This document shows, piece by piece, positions 22,195 through 34,100 of a stretch of DNA of 64,000 nucleotides. A program made the position numbers and the translations under genes. The notes under the pieces are model-generated. The model was not told where the DNA came from. It saw nothing but the letters and a program-made list of their open reading frames with translations, and ran no database searches. How positions within the stretch are numbered: the first letter of the stretch is position 1; every line of letters begins with the position of its first letter. Origin of the DNA: Homarus americanus (Eukaryota; Arthropoda; Malacostraca; Decapoda; Nephropidae); NCBI RefSeq assembly GCF_018991925.1, contig NW_024725489.1, positions 7,663,065-7,727,064 of the forward strand, given 5' to 3'.

Positions 22195-23704
22195 GACACC
22201 CGAGGCACCGACTCTATTCAGAGATAGTGAAGAAAACAAATTAAGTGAGATAGTAGTGACTAGTAACGATGTTAGTAAACAAATAGACAAACTAAAGCCT
22301 AATAAGTCACCTGGTCCCAATGAGATATTTGCCAGAGATTAAAGGAATGTAAAGAAGAGCTTAGTATGCCCTTAGCAAAGTTGTTTAACATGTCCTTAAA
22401 AACGGGTGTAGTACCAGAATCCTGGAGGATTGCGAATGTAATACCGATTTTCAAGAAGGGGGATAGATCACTATCCTCTAACTACCGCCCAATCAGTCTA
22501 ACATCAATAGTAGGCAAATTACTGGAAGCAATCATTTCAAACTCTATACGAAATCACCTGGAGAAGCATCTATTGATCAATGATTCCCAGCATGGCTTCA
22601 CAAGCGAACGTTCTTGTCTAACTAATCTATTAACATTCTTTTCATCAGTTTTCGAATAGGTGGATGAGGGGCACAAGTATGATGTGGTATATCTCGACTT
22701 TAGCAAAGCCTTCGACAGAGTCCCCCACGAAAGACTAATTAGAAAGGTAGAAGCACATGGCATCAAAGGTAACATCCTTAAATGGATTAGGGCGTGGTTA
22801 CAGGACAGGAAACAGCGATTGAGCATTAACGGCACTAAGTCCCATTGAAGCAACGTCACAAGTGGATATCTGCATAGACAGCATCATAAATAAATTTGCT
22901 GATGACACTAAAATAGGACATGTTATTAAATCTGACGAGGACTCCGCAAAACTACAGGAAGATCTAAACAAATTTTTCGGATGGTCTGAAAAATGGTAGA
23001 TGAAATTCAACGTGGACAAATGTAAAGTACTCAGTATAGGAGATGTAAACAGGGAAACCAGATACCAGATGAACAACGATTACATAGAGAAATCCGACTG
23101 CAAGAGAGATTTAGGAGTAATGATAAGTAGGAACCTTAAGCCAAGTAAACAATGTGTTTTTGCTCGTAACAAGGCTAATAAAGTACTTGGGTTCATACAA
23201 AGGAGTGTTAGTTACAAGACTAGCGAGGTCATCCTAAAACTGCATCTTGCGCTTGTGAGACCACACCTGGATTACGCAGTTCAGTTCTGGTCACCGTATT
23301 ACAGGATGGATATAGAATCATTGGAAAGAATTCAGAGGAGAATGACAAGACTAATCCCGGGCATTAGGAACCTTGAGTATATAGACAGGTTAAAGCATCT
23401 TAATTTGCACTCCCTCGAGAGACGTAGAGCGAGGGGCGATCTGATAGAGGTGTATAAGTGGAAGTCAGGGCTAAACAAAGGGGACATTACAAAGGTACTC
23501 AAACTATCCAACCAGGAGCGAACTCGTAACAATGGTTTTAAATTAGACAAATTTAGATTTAGACGTGAAATAGGTAAACATTGGTTTGGAAACAGAGTAA
23601 TGGATGAATGGAACAAGTTACCAAATATCATCATTAACTCGAATATGCTGAATAGCTTCAAACATAGGTTGGATGCTTATATGAGCAATAGGGGTTGGGT
23701 GTAA
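22195..23704 (+). pseudogene. LINE ORF2 RT domain and C-terminal tail
   Basis: RT blocks run across several frames: KPNKSPGPN (22293-22319), WRIANVIPIFKKGD, NYRPISLTS, HGFTSERSC, then a TAG at 22657-22659, then VYLDFSKAFDRVPHERLI. After SINGTKSH (22848) the palm block with GVPQG is deleted and the sequence resumes just before FADD (about 22896). The tail 23000-23704 is open for 234 codons. RT could not function with the palm deletion. Confidence 0.85.
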
Positions 23705-23770
23705 ACGGGACTGCCCAGTATGGGCCAATAGGCCCGCTGCAGTTTTCTCCATTCTTATGTTCTTATGTAC

Positions 23771-24107
23771 CCTGACGTAGGCCCAGTGGGTGCTTGGCTG
23801 GGCTGCCGTATGCGATGCTTTCCTTAGCTGGTGACGTCGTGAAGTCTCCCCCCCCCCCCGAGCTGGGGGGGAGGGGACGAGCGTGACTCTGTGAGAGTGA
23901 CCAGAATGACCTCTTAATGACCAACCTCTCTGAATGATAGTCGTGTGAGAATCACGATGAGAATCGGAATCAGAATGATCGAGGACGGGACTGTAGGGCC
24001 TTTATATGGGGTCGGCCCAGCGGGCTTTTGACCTCTAACCAATTATCACTAAACTGTTTAGATCTGGACAAGTGTTTGCCCAGGTGAGGTCATGTCGCAG
24101 GACAATA
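23771..24107. other. no gene seen
   Basis: Unique-looking sequence with a C-run/G-run pair at about 23850-23873. Confidence 0.5.
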
Positions 24108-24325
24108 GTGCTTTGTAATTATTACCGCCCAGGTGGGTCTTGGCCAGGTGTGGTTTCCTTAACACGGTTATATCGTAGGGTTACGCAAGTACTTAGGCCG
24201 GGGTCAGGTCTTGACCTCCCGTGTGTCAACCTGTGGTGTTAGGGTACCACGCGGTCTGTACTGTACTTGCTGTTATATGTGATGTAATTCTGGGCTGTAA
24301 GCTTTGGTCTGACAGTCAATCATTA
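24108..24325 (+). repeat. dispersed repeat, copy 2
   Basis: Pairs with 16726-16945. The two copies bracket the LTR-X fragment and the CR1-like LINE. Confidence 0.85.
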
Positions 24326-25565
24326 CAAGTCGATGTCGCCATAGTTAAAGTCCCCCATGATAAGGAGGTGGCTAGGGTTGAGCGTCGACGCATTGTCTAT
24401 TAAGGCTCTTAAGTTCCTTTGATTTAGTAAGCCACAGTTTGGGGATCTGTATATACACCCGACGATAAGTAAGTTCCTTCCCTTAAAATTAATTTTGCAC
24501 CACTTGGACTCTTCAAAAACATGCTCTCCCTGTACCCTCGCCTGGCTGGCTCTCAGGTCTTGCAAGTTTCTTGAGAATGGTTCGTAAATGAGTCATATCC
24601 AGCAATACTGAACCCACATTCCTCTGGGTCTATTCTCCTGTTCTTGTACAACAGTTCTACAACTCCTACAATATCTGGTTGGTGTACCTTCAGTAGTGTT
24701 TCAAACTCCTCTCTCTTATCAAGGAACGTGTCGGTATTAGTGTACATGACATTCAAGCCAGAATTTGTTCTCGGTAACGTCTCTGCTCTTAGTAGTAACC
24801 CACCCCCCTCCCCCCCCCCTCTTCTCAGAACCTGCAGCATTTGCTAAGTACACTGTATTTTGCAGGGTGTGGTTAAAAATGTCATTGTTTACACGGCACT
24901 CAATTCCTGCAGGAGTTTCTTGTACTGTTCCCTCTGCGTTACCGTGCAATCTGGGTGAATGAATACACTCCGAGATACCTCGATCCTTGCTATGATTTTC
25001 TCCTGCCGAATAACCTCCCATTTCTCCTCCTCACTCACTAGTGTGATCCTGAGAGGGCGAGGTTATCCCCTGCATTTATCCCAGCCTCCTCACATCCAGA
25101 GGGGTTGATGGCATCTTCAGAACCTCTGTACAAATATTCTTAAACTGCATCTTATCTTGTGTTACATTATTCTCAGTTACCTCACTAGGCTCTCGGGGAA
25201 TCCAAAAACTATTACATTGTTCCTGCTGCAGAACCTGTTTTGATCCTGCATTACTCTCCGCCACCCCCGTGGCCCCCCAAGCATGCTTTCAGCATAACTC
25301 CTCTTAGTAACCACCTCCATTCTATCGGCTACTTCCTCAGTCTAGCAAGGATCTCTTTCCCAACATTTTCTAGTTTGGCAACTAGCAAGGCCCAGCTTCA
25401 TCTATTCGTCCCTAGAATTAGTTTCCGGCTTGCTAATCGCCTGTTTCACCTTGACTATGCAGTCAGAGCAATACCAGCAACAGCCTTCATGCTTAGCAGC
25501 TTGCATCGTCCTAAATGTTGCAAGGGTCAGGCCTGTATCATCCATATCCGCACCCTGCCCCCACA
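24323..25565 (-). mobile_element. CR1-like LINE fragment: ORF1 zinc-finger end and endonuclease start
   Basis: On the - strand, 25430-25565 encodes a cysteine-rich piece (HEGCCWYCSDCIVKVKQ) like the end of the PHD-type finger in CR1 ORF1. Frame 25076-25264 follows. Frames 24553-24840 and 24323-24565 then carry the first half of an APE endonuclease (GLNVMYTNTDTFLDK, IYRSPN, LLIMGDFNYGDIDL). It is cut at 24323 where the dispersed repeat begins. Several frameshifts are present. Confidence 0.75.
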
Positions 25566-26320
25566 GTAGTCATATGTCATACCCATGGTTGTTGTTGTTG
25601 TAGGAGGGGGGCGAAGTGCAGACTGTATAGATCTACACCTATTTAAAAATATAGAAAAAGTAAAACAGTGCTTAGCTGCTCTCTGCTGGTTTTAACCTTC
25701 CCTGTTGCCTTTAGGGTTGTCTTCTGTTTTTTGTTTCTCTTCCTTTTTCTCAGTTCACTTCGGCGGTTTGTCAGTATTTATGTGCTATCTCTATGTACAC
25801 TGCATTTTGCTATGAATAACAGATTTTATACACCTACTCAGTCCTTTTGAAACACAGAAAAATTAAAACTATCTTTGGAGCAGCTTGTTGATTTTATTTT
25901 ATTTCTATTTTTTTCAACTATTATTTCCTTATACTTTCTTTTCCCGTTCTCATCAACGACTATATCTCTTTGTGCTATCACTGTGTACACTGTATATCCC
26001 TGTGAATGTTGAATTGCAGACACAGTTTCAGTCCATGAGAAAACACACAAACAAAATAAAATTTAAAGTCTCTGTAGCACCTATAACACGACTTGGTCTC
26101 TGCTGGTAGTGGTGCCTTACCAGCTCTTGCCAGTTTCTATTCACTATAAGTTATTTGCAACTCCTTCTGCGGTCACTGATGACACTATGAACTGATTTAA
26201 CTAAAGGCCCAATACTTTAACTTTTACTTTTATCCTCTTCACCACTGATCGGCACGTTTGCCGCTTGGGTGATCGGTCACGTCTCTGTTACGCACTGTTG
26301 GCAAGTACTGGGCATGCACC
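25566..26320. other. no gene seen
   Basis: T-rich sequence. A stretch around TGCTATCTCTATGTACACTG (25780) recurs imperfectly at 25972. Nothing coding is recognised. Confidence 0.5.
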
Positions 26321-26322
26321 GG

Positions 26323-26577
26323 TTACTGAATGTACCTGAACCTGCTCCAGTGTTGGACAAGTTTGGTTTTGAAATTGCACACACTCGGTGCCGTCACGAC
26401 ACTTTCTGGTAGACTGTTCCAAGAGTTCACAACTCTCACTCCGAAAAAGTTTGCCCTCACAGTTTTCTGGACTTGCGGCTTCTTCAATCTTGAGCTATGA
26501 CACCTTGTGGGGCGAGCGTCCGCCAGTTCCAAGTAAGGACACTCGACTGAGTAATGCCCCTTGAGATGCTTATACAC
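26323..26577 (-). mobile_element. LINE 3' ORF remnant
   Basis: 84 codons with the typical end of a non-LTR polymerase ORF: HSSRLKKPQVQKTVRANFF, VVNSWNSLPESVVTAPSV, FKTKL. A related short remnant lies at 41119-41280. 5'-truncated. Confidence 0.8.
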
Positions 26578-26639
26578 CTCAATTAGATCTCCCCTTGCCC
26601 ATCTGTATGTTCACTGTATGTTCATTTACCTTTCTCTAA

Positions 26640-26900
<261 letters not shown>

Positions 26901-27500
26901 TCCTTGACCACCGAAGGGTCAAAACCTATTCAGTCCCTGCTCCAGCTGAGCATCGCACCCCTTGCCATGTTGGCCCATTCCTTAAGTCCCTCTGCCTGAC
27001 CCATCCTCACCACAGAGATATCTACATAATCAAAAGTGACAATTTTGTTTCGGAAAAAAGTGGAATCAGTGTTGAACAGTGATGAACAGTATTTAAGCCA
27101 GGGAATTCAGCGCAAGACAATACCAGTGAGAGCAGTGATCCACCAGTTAGATAAGCAACCCTGGGAACCATCTTCTGACCAGACTGTGTTAACCCATCCA
27201 CCCTGGGAAAAACAGGAGGCCGGCTTTACCCCTGACTACGGGATAACGCAACATCACCGAGCAAAGAGTGAGGTACTGTGACACCACTCCACACCACACG
27301 GTGTCCCAATGACCACGTGAGGTCCTTCATATCAACACCCGAGGACGAGTTACTACACCACGTGAACACCACACCACCTGATGAATCCGTGACCAAGTTA
27401 GGACCTTCTTAAAACACCCGAGGACGAGTTACTGCACCACGTGAACACCACACCAACCGGTGTCTCAATGACCAGCCCAGGCCCGGGCCATCAGCTGTAA
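26901..27500. other. no gene; short direct repeat of about 110 bp
   Basis: A segment around CGAGGACGAGTTACT (27343 and 27420) and CACGTGAACACCACACCA is repeated imperfectly at 27290-27385 and 27385-27480. No coding evidence. Confidence 0.55.
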
Positions 27501-27539
27501 ACTATAATATTTGAATGCTCAATTCATGTTCCTTCTTTT

Positions 27540-27662
27540 TTCATTAATGAAAGCCTTTGTTAAGCGACCCACCCACCCCCATGTCTTTGTATGTAATAAG
27601 TAATTTTTGTCCAATGTATATTTTCAGCCTTCGGACTGCAGAACTCTTTCATAAAAACGTTA

Positions 27663-27701
<39 letters not shown>

Positions 27702-27702
27702 A
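27540..27702 (+). repeat. LINE 3' tail, second solo copy, with (ATT)n
   Basis: Matches the last 120 bases of the LINE at 28018-29715 and ends in ATT repeats at 27662-27702. It lies directly beside the segment duplicated from window start. Confidence 0.8.
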
Positions 27703-28005
27703 TGGTTGCCCCTCGTGTTAACGAGGATGACCGGCCCAAGGGCCACCTAGGGGTGAATTTATTCAAGGTGTAGAGTCTGTAGCCAACACAACAGCCACAC
27801 ACTGAGTTAACGAGTTGCATGACCCAGTGTCAAGGAACATTCCGAGAAGGCCGTACAACTCGCCAACTGCACTGGCTAACCATTTCCCCGGAACACGATC
27901 CGCAAATCGATTAATAGCCAGGTTCCCAATTACTGCTGGTTAGACAGAGGCAAATGGCGTAAAGAAACTTGCCCATAGTGTCACCACAAACACACACACA
28001 CACAC
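27703..28005 (+). repeat. segmental duplicate of 63-325
   Basis: The same sequence as the left edge of the window, with a small insertion (GGTGAATTTATTCAAGG region). It marks the start of the duplicated block that includes the intact channel gene. Confidence 0.85.
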
Positions 28006-28017
28006 ACACACATACAC

Positions 28018-29475
28018 ACTCTCCCTACTTCCCTACCAGCCCCCCTTCCCACTGACTTAGTAGAAGAATTTGAAGTAGCAAAACGCCTGGACAAACTAAA
28101 ATTAAAACGCTCTACCACCCCCATTGACTTACCAATGAAACTTTTCAAGGAGTTCTCCCCGGAGCTTGCTAAACCCCTATGCTCCATCATCAATGCTTCT
28201 CTCAGTCAAGCCAGATGCCCAGCTGACTGGAAGACCTCTTATGTATCACCAGTGCCCAAGTCAACCAGCCCACAATCCTTAAATCAGCTACGACCTATTG
28301 CAATCACCCCAATACCCAGCCTAATCTGTGAAAGTTTTGTGTTCGACTGGGCTTATGCTGATATTGCAGGAGTCGTAGACCCTCAGCAATTTGGCAACAT
28401 GAAAACTTCCTCCACCACTCACTGTCTTGTCAGCTTTCTTGATTACATATACCGCCATCTCGAGAAACGAAAAACGTCTGTAGCAGTCGCCTTCATTGAT
28501 TTCACTAAAGCGTTCGACCTAGTCGACCACAATATAATCATCAACAAAGCTATTGACCTCGGGCTTCGGAGAAGTCTTATACCATGGCTTACAAACTTCC
28601 TCAGTGACCGACGCCAAGCTGTATGCTTCCGAGGGGCTGTCTCCACCTTTCAGACACTCACCTGTGGCGTCCCCCAAGGCACCAAGATGGGACCACTCTG
28701 CGTCCTTATGCTCATCAATGATGCCCTAAGAGAAACCCCTGCTCGCTGGAAATATGTCGACGACTCCACCATTGGGATCACCGTCAACAATTCTGCTCCC
28801 AACTATACCGCCCTTCAGGATTTATTGAACAGTCTCCAAAACTGGGCCACCAACAACCATGTCACCATCAACCATACCAAGACCATGGTTATGCACATCA
28901 ACCTGTCCTCCGACATTGTCCCACCTCCTTCCATTACTCTAGGTCCGAACACACTCCAGGTTGTAGATTCCACGAAGCTCCTCGGCGTCACCATAGACAA
29001 CAAACTAAATTGGAAACCACACGTCAGTGAAGTTGTCAAATCCTCCAGTTTCCGTCTCCACCTCCTCCGCCGACTCAAGTCCCTCGGAGTTCCTGCACAC
29101 GAGCTCCTCAGTGTTTACACAACATTCATACTTCCCAAGCTCACCTATGCCTCCCCCACCTGGTCTTCCTCCCTAAATGCCACACAGCGTAAACACCTAG
29201 AAAAAGTGCAAAAGAGGGCATGCAAGATTATTCTCTCCCCTTCCTACTCCACATATCAAGAAGCGCTCAACACACTGACCCTTTCGACTCTCACTGACCA
29301 TCACCACGACCTCATCTGCAAATTTGGTAAGAAGCTTCTACACCATCCTCGACACCGGCTCCTACTACCACCTGAGATCCCTAGTCCGAGAATTGCTGTT
29401 CGACACCACAACCGCATCCAGCCCATACGTGCAGAACTGATCGCTATAAGAACAGCCCAGTCCCAACCATTGTAA
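28018..29475 (+). CDS. LINE reverse transcriptase, partial (N-terminus missing)
   Basis: The frame is open from 28018; the first ATG is 28135 (446 codons). RT blocks in order: WKTSYVSPVPKS, LRPIAITP, FGNMKTSSTTHCL, AFIDFTKAFDLVDHNI (catalytic Asp), TCGVPQGTKMGPL, WKYVDDSTIG (catalytic YVDD), then thumb and tail with TKLLGVTID and LEKVQKRACKII. No stop or frameshift is seen, so this is the best-preserved polymerase frame in the window. The endonuclease is absent, so it cannot move by itself. The LINE clade is uncertain. Confidence 0.88.
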   Translation, partial: TLPTSLPAPLPTDLVEEFEVAKRLDKLKLKRSTTPIDLPMKLFKEFSPELAKPLCSIINASLSQARCPADWKTSYVSPVPKSTSPQSLNQLRPIAITPIPSLICESFVFDWAYADIAGVVDPQQFGNMKTSSTTHCLVSFLDYIYRHLEKRKTSVAVAFIDFTKAFDLVDHNIIINKAIDLGLRRSLIPWLTNFLSDRRQAVCFRGAVSTFQTLTCGVPQGTKMGPLCVLMLINDALRETPARWKYVDDSTIGITVNNSAPNYTALQDLLNSLQNWATNNHVTINHTKTMVMHINLSSDIVPPPSITLGPNTLQVVDSTKLLGVTIDNKLNWKPHVSEVVKSSSFRLHLLRRLKSLGVPAHELLSVYTTFILPKLTYASPTWSSSLNATQRKHLEKVQKRACKIILSPSYSTYQEALNTLTLSTLTDHHHDLICKFGKKLLHHPRHRLLLPPEIPSPRIAVRHHNRIQPIRAELIAIRTAQSQPL

Positions 29476-29715
29476 AAATTATCAATAACTTGTAATAAAC
29501 CAGTGTATTCACTCCCAGTAAACACTACTCCTTGCACTGTCACTATGTTGAAATGAACTGTAGTTTGAGCTTTTCCCCATCTAGTTATTATATGTCTTAT
29601 TTGTGTCACTTATGTTAATTGTATATTATTTGTAATTCGAAACCCATTCCCCAAATATGTAACTGTATATTTTCAGCCTTCTGGCTGCCAAGCTCTTTCA
29701 ATAAACCGTTAATTA
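28018..29715 (+). mobile_element. 5'-truncated LINE with open RT frame
   Basis: Inserted in the CA array that is continuous in the dead copy (303-325), so it is absent there. The body is an RT ORF, followed by a short 3' UTR ending CTTTCAATAAACCG and ATT repeats. It starts abruptly inside the coding frame, as expected for incomplete target-primed reverse transcription. Confidence 0.9.
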
Positions 29716-29764
29716 TTATTATTTATTATTATTACACACACACACACACACACAGACACACACA

Positions 29765-29841
<77 letters not shown>

Positions 29842-29855
29842 ACACACACACACGC
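29702..29855. repeat. (ATT)n then (CA)n
   Basis: The ATT tail of the LINE is followed by about 120 bases of CA repeats with a few interruptions, the other half of the CA target site, much expanded. Confidence 0.92.
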
Positions 29856-30072
29856 ATAGTGATGTAAATGTCATTATCGATCTGGCTCAGGTTCAGCAAT
29901 GGTTGGTATTAGAGTTGGTGCTGGCTCACTTTGTGCCGTGCTACTGGGCCACTCACAAGGACTAGGTCACTCACAAGTGCTGGGCTGCTCACCGGTGCTG
30001 GTCACTCACACGTGTTGCGTTGGGCCACTCACAGGTGCTGAACCAAGCTGGTAGTGCCATGAAACAAACGAA
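29856..30072 (+). promoter_or_regulatory. immediate upstream region of the channel gene
   Basis: 217 bases conserved with 326-545. They contain imperfect repeats of a CTCACAAGTGCTGG-like motif (29950-30035). No clear TATA box is seen. A TAG at 30052-30054 is in frame with the ATG at 30073, so the coding frame does not extend upstream without an acceptor in the last 18 bases. Confidence 0.4.
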
Positions 30073-31179
30073 ATGTCTCGAATACTTTGCTTAGTTGAAG
30101 TATTGGTGGTGGTGGTGGTGGTGGCCCTGTTGGGGGTGCAGATGGGGAGTAACGTGGCCTTGTGGTGGAGTGAACCTCTCACCACCTCCTACACCACCGA
30201 TAACCGCTACCTCCTCCCCTCCATAACAGTCTGCCCTAACCCACCTTTCAACATAACTGCTTTATTTAGTCTGGGCTTCAACACATCAATGGCACCTCTG
30301 GAAGACTTACAGAGACTGGACCACCAACTGGGTATGCAAAGTGACTTGGGTGAAGTGTGGCGGGCCACAGCCTGGGGTGTGGGCGACGTGGTGAGCCAGA
30401 TGCAGGCGGCTGGTCAACTATACACTTACTCTCGCCACCAGATGACCGCCCCAGGCTGGGCTCTCTCCTTCACTCCTCTAGGCCCCTGCCTTACCTACAA
30501 CACCTCAGCAAGCTCGCCGTCAGGCACCAACCTTCATATCAAACTCAGGACAAAACCACAACCTCGGTGCTCTCATCCACTACTGACCAGTGCTCAATTT
30601 TCATGCGAAGATATTGACACATACTGCAACACTTCCTGCGACTTTGAACACTTCATTGATAAACTGTACGCTCAACATGAATATGAAGGCCCGTGTATCA
30701 TCCTGCACTCCCCTCACGACCCCCCTACATTATCAGACACTGGGGCAGTAATACCTCTCTTATCCTTAGATACATTTCAATCAAAACCTGCGAAGCTGGA
30801 CATCTGGGTTGCTTCCCGCCGACTACGACGACTGGAGAGCGGGCCGTCTGGGTGTGAGAAGAGGCCAGACTACAGCGAGGTACAGTGCCAGCAGTTGTGT
30901 GGAGAGCCTTGTCACCCCCGCAGTCTTACAGTTAGACCACCACATGCTACTTGGTCAAACATAAGTTTTCACCATTCTTGCTTTAGGAAACCCGATCGTC
31001 AGACCTTTGAACACCAGAAATTGACGGATGAGTTCTACTCGTGTATGGACAAGTGTAAAACTCACTGTTCCAAGTCCTTCTTCAGGTACATCTTTAAGCA
31101 TGAAAACCACGATGGATCAGATTTCTTAGTGACCTTACGCCCACAAGCCAATTTCATCCCCATCTTCACAGAGAGTAAG
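30073..31179 (+). CDS. channel exon 1: unit 1 TM1 and ectodomain
   Basis: 369 codons, phase 0 end at an AAG/GTGAGA donor. Only four residues precede a very hydrophobic TM1 (LVEVLVVVVVVALLG), much shorter than the usual cytosolic N-terminus, so an undetected 5' exon or a signal-anchor role is possible. The ectodomain has the YSEVQC cluster at about 267 and CMDKCKTHC near the end. An unspliced reading would run 13 more codons to a stop at 31221 and lose TM2. Confidence 0.85.
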
Positions 31180-34100
31180 GTGAGAGTAAGCTTGAAACAC
31201 TTAGTAGAGTCACGTGTTTAATGTTGTCTCAAAAATTACAGCTTAAAGGTGTATTGATGCTGTTCCTCACACTACCCTTATGTTGTTCCTCACACTCTAC
31301 CATCATGTTGTTCCTCACACTCTACCCTCATATTGTTCCTCACACTCTACCCTCATGTTGTTCCTCATACTCTACCTTCATGTTGTTCCTCACACTCAAC
31401 CCTCACATTGTTCCTCACACTCTACCCTCATGTTGTTCCTCACACTCTACCCTCATGTTGTTCATCACCCTCTAACCTCATGTTGTTCATCACACTCTAC
31501 CCTCATGTTGTTCATCACCCTCTACCCTCATGTTGTTCCTCACACTCTACCCTCATGTTGTTCATCACACTCTACCCTCATGTTGTTCCTCACACTCTAC
31601 CCTCATGTTGTTCATCACACACACACATCCTCCACCACACACCTTCCTAGTCTACAAGCCGCTCTGACGAGAATACAAAATACTGTACGGTACACAGCTA
31701 ACCTAACCTAACCTTACCTAGAAAATTTTTAACTTTATATAATTCCCAACAACTTTACCATTGTAAGATTGTTTTCAATAATCTTTAAGGCTGACTGGGG
31801 TCACTGTAAATCTAGCTAATAGTTCTCCAACCCTCAGTAAAGACATCAAGTTGAGGCTTTGGTTCAACTTGTATAATAACGTTGATGGTAAATTGTTAAT
31901 GTTCTCACTGACTGACTGTTTGTTGTCTTGTGCTGCAGCCTTACCCGCTCTGGCGTCTCTTGGTTGATATGGGCGGCAGTCTGGGCCTCTTCCTCGGGGT
32001 GTCACTCCTCTCCTTCTGGTCACTACTGGGTCGCCTCCTCCACCATCTGGCCAACAAGGTACATCTCCAGTCTCATCAGTCACAGTCAGTCAGGTCAGTA
32101 TCACATTCACACATCACCTGTGATACGCTGCCACAGGATTCTGTGGAGCCTAAAGATTGGATGAGAGAGAAAGAGGAGGTGAAGGTGCCACGGTGGGAGA
32201 GGGTGTGGGCTGCGGTGGGCGTGGTGGTGCTGGTGGTGATGACGTGTGTCCACTCCCTGGTGACTGTGGCAGCCTACCTGTGGCAGCCCCTCGCCACCTC
32301 AATCTCCATGACAAGAGATGCTCTGCCCTTCCCCGGCGTCACCGTATGCCCTGACATGCCCTTCAAGTCGCACGTACTGACAAACTATAACATACACCCT
32401 GTAGTAAGCAGTTGCTATGAGCCAAGAGAAGTACTCCTCAATGATGTGTTGACAAAGTTGCCTGGACTGTGGCAAGGACAGGTCGACTTGGTGTCACTGT
32501 GGCGGGAGGCAGCCAAGGAGAGGTGTGAAGTTGCGCCCAGAGTTACAATCTCCAGTAAACTTCAAGAAACCTGGAGGCCCATAATGACCACCAACAACGT
32601 GTGCTACCAGCTGACATCTCCATCTCCTATAAACAACAAGAAAGACGTCAGCCTCACACTAGCGGCCACTGCCGAGTTCTTGCGAGATGACTTGCAGTTT
32701 TTTCGTTTGTCAGATTGCTTTCTGTACAAAGAGAAGACCATGTGGATTATAATACCTAACCTGGGAGACACGCCGCTACTCGTATCCCGCCAGAACAGTT
32801 ACTCTTACCAACACATAGAGAAAGGTTTCCATGGACGGGAGATAGTTGTGTTGCCACAGGTGGTGCAGCGAGCCCCACCCTGTCTGACTGCACCCTACAG
32901 CCGCACCACCTGCATTGACCGCTGCACCCTACAGGCAGCTGCCACCCACGTGGGCTGCACACTGCCCTACATGAACCTCTCATACCTCCCACCCTGCCAC
33001 ACACAGGCTCAGTACCAACAAAGTAAAAAATACATGGTGAGCACCGACTCACCCACCTTAAACACGGTAAGATGTATGCATGACTGCCCCCAAGAGTGTC
33101 ACACTGTATACTACCACCTTCAGTCAGTAAACATTATTCCTAACGACTACTTGTTCAGAATTATTATGCCGCTGAAATATTACGTCACCATCACTGAATA
33201 TGTATCACAGTCGCTCAGCAGTCTGTTATGTGGCCTGGGAGGTATTGTTGGGCTGTATGTCGGGTGGACAATGATGGGGGTGGGGGAGGCCCTGGCTGCT
33301 GTAGTACTGCGTCGTGTTGGGGGCGTCGTTAACCATACTTGCCGCCTCCTGTGCCTCATGGTGGCCGCTGTACTCTGGAGTCAATGTGTGTTCAGGTATG
33401 TGTGGGATCATCCGTATTACACCACTTATAACATGGAGAACGTCCGCTCGCACCACTTTCCCTCGCTCACTGTCTGCCGCTGGCCACCCTTCAACCTGTC
33501 ACTCCTGGTGGAGCTGGGCCTCGCCTACGACCGTAAGACCTCGTGCACCAAGTACAGGTGCTACCACAGCACCACCGTGTTGACGGACCTGCCGGGGCTG
33601 TGGGGAACACACTCCCTACACCACGTGTGGGACGCCGCCGCCTGGGACCTTCAAGACCTCGTCACTGGTTACTACCTTGACGGTCATCACTACCATGTGT
33701 CGTGAGTTGTCCACACACATACACACACACACACACACACCAGGTGACCTAACAAAGTGTTAGGAGTAAGGGTGTCAACAGAGTTGCTCCTGATCTCACA
33801 AGGCCAACAATTTAATGCCAATGAAAGAAAAGACAGGCAGACAGACATATATGTATAACGACTGTGGTAGGCATAATAGGGGTGGTGGACATGCATGATG
33901 GGGGTAACAGACATGCATGACGGGAGACAGACATGTATGACAGGAGTGACAGACATAAAATTTTCTGGGTGAGAGCTTATTTATATTTGATGTAGATTCT
34001 TAACTTTTTAAGTAAGATGACATAAACCTTGAGTACGATCACTTTTGGGTACGATAACTGTCATAAGTCCGATAATAATTCAACACCATATGTACGATAA

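Larger units (their letters stand above)
20255..23770 (+). mobile_element. CR1/L2-like LINE, nearly full length, degenerate
   Basis: In order: an SGNH-esterase ORF1 remnant (20285-20806), an AP-endonuclease ORF (20815-22182), RT pieces (22200-22990) and the conserved C-terminal tail (23000-23704). A 3' UTR follows, ending in TTCTTATGTTCTTATGT. Several stops and frameshifts and a deletion in the RT palm make it inactive. Confidence 0.88.

Noticed and set aside
31221..31711. Frames of HTLPSCCSSHST repeats
   Set aside because: Translation of the 25-bp intron 1 minisatellite, after the predicted splice donor.
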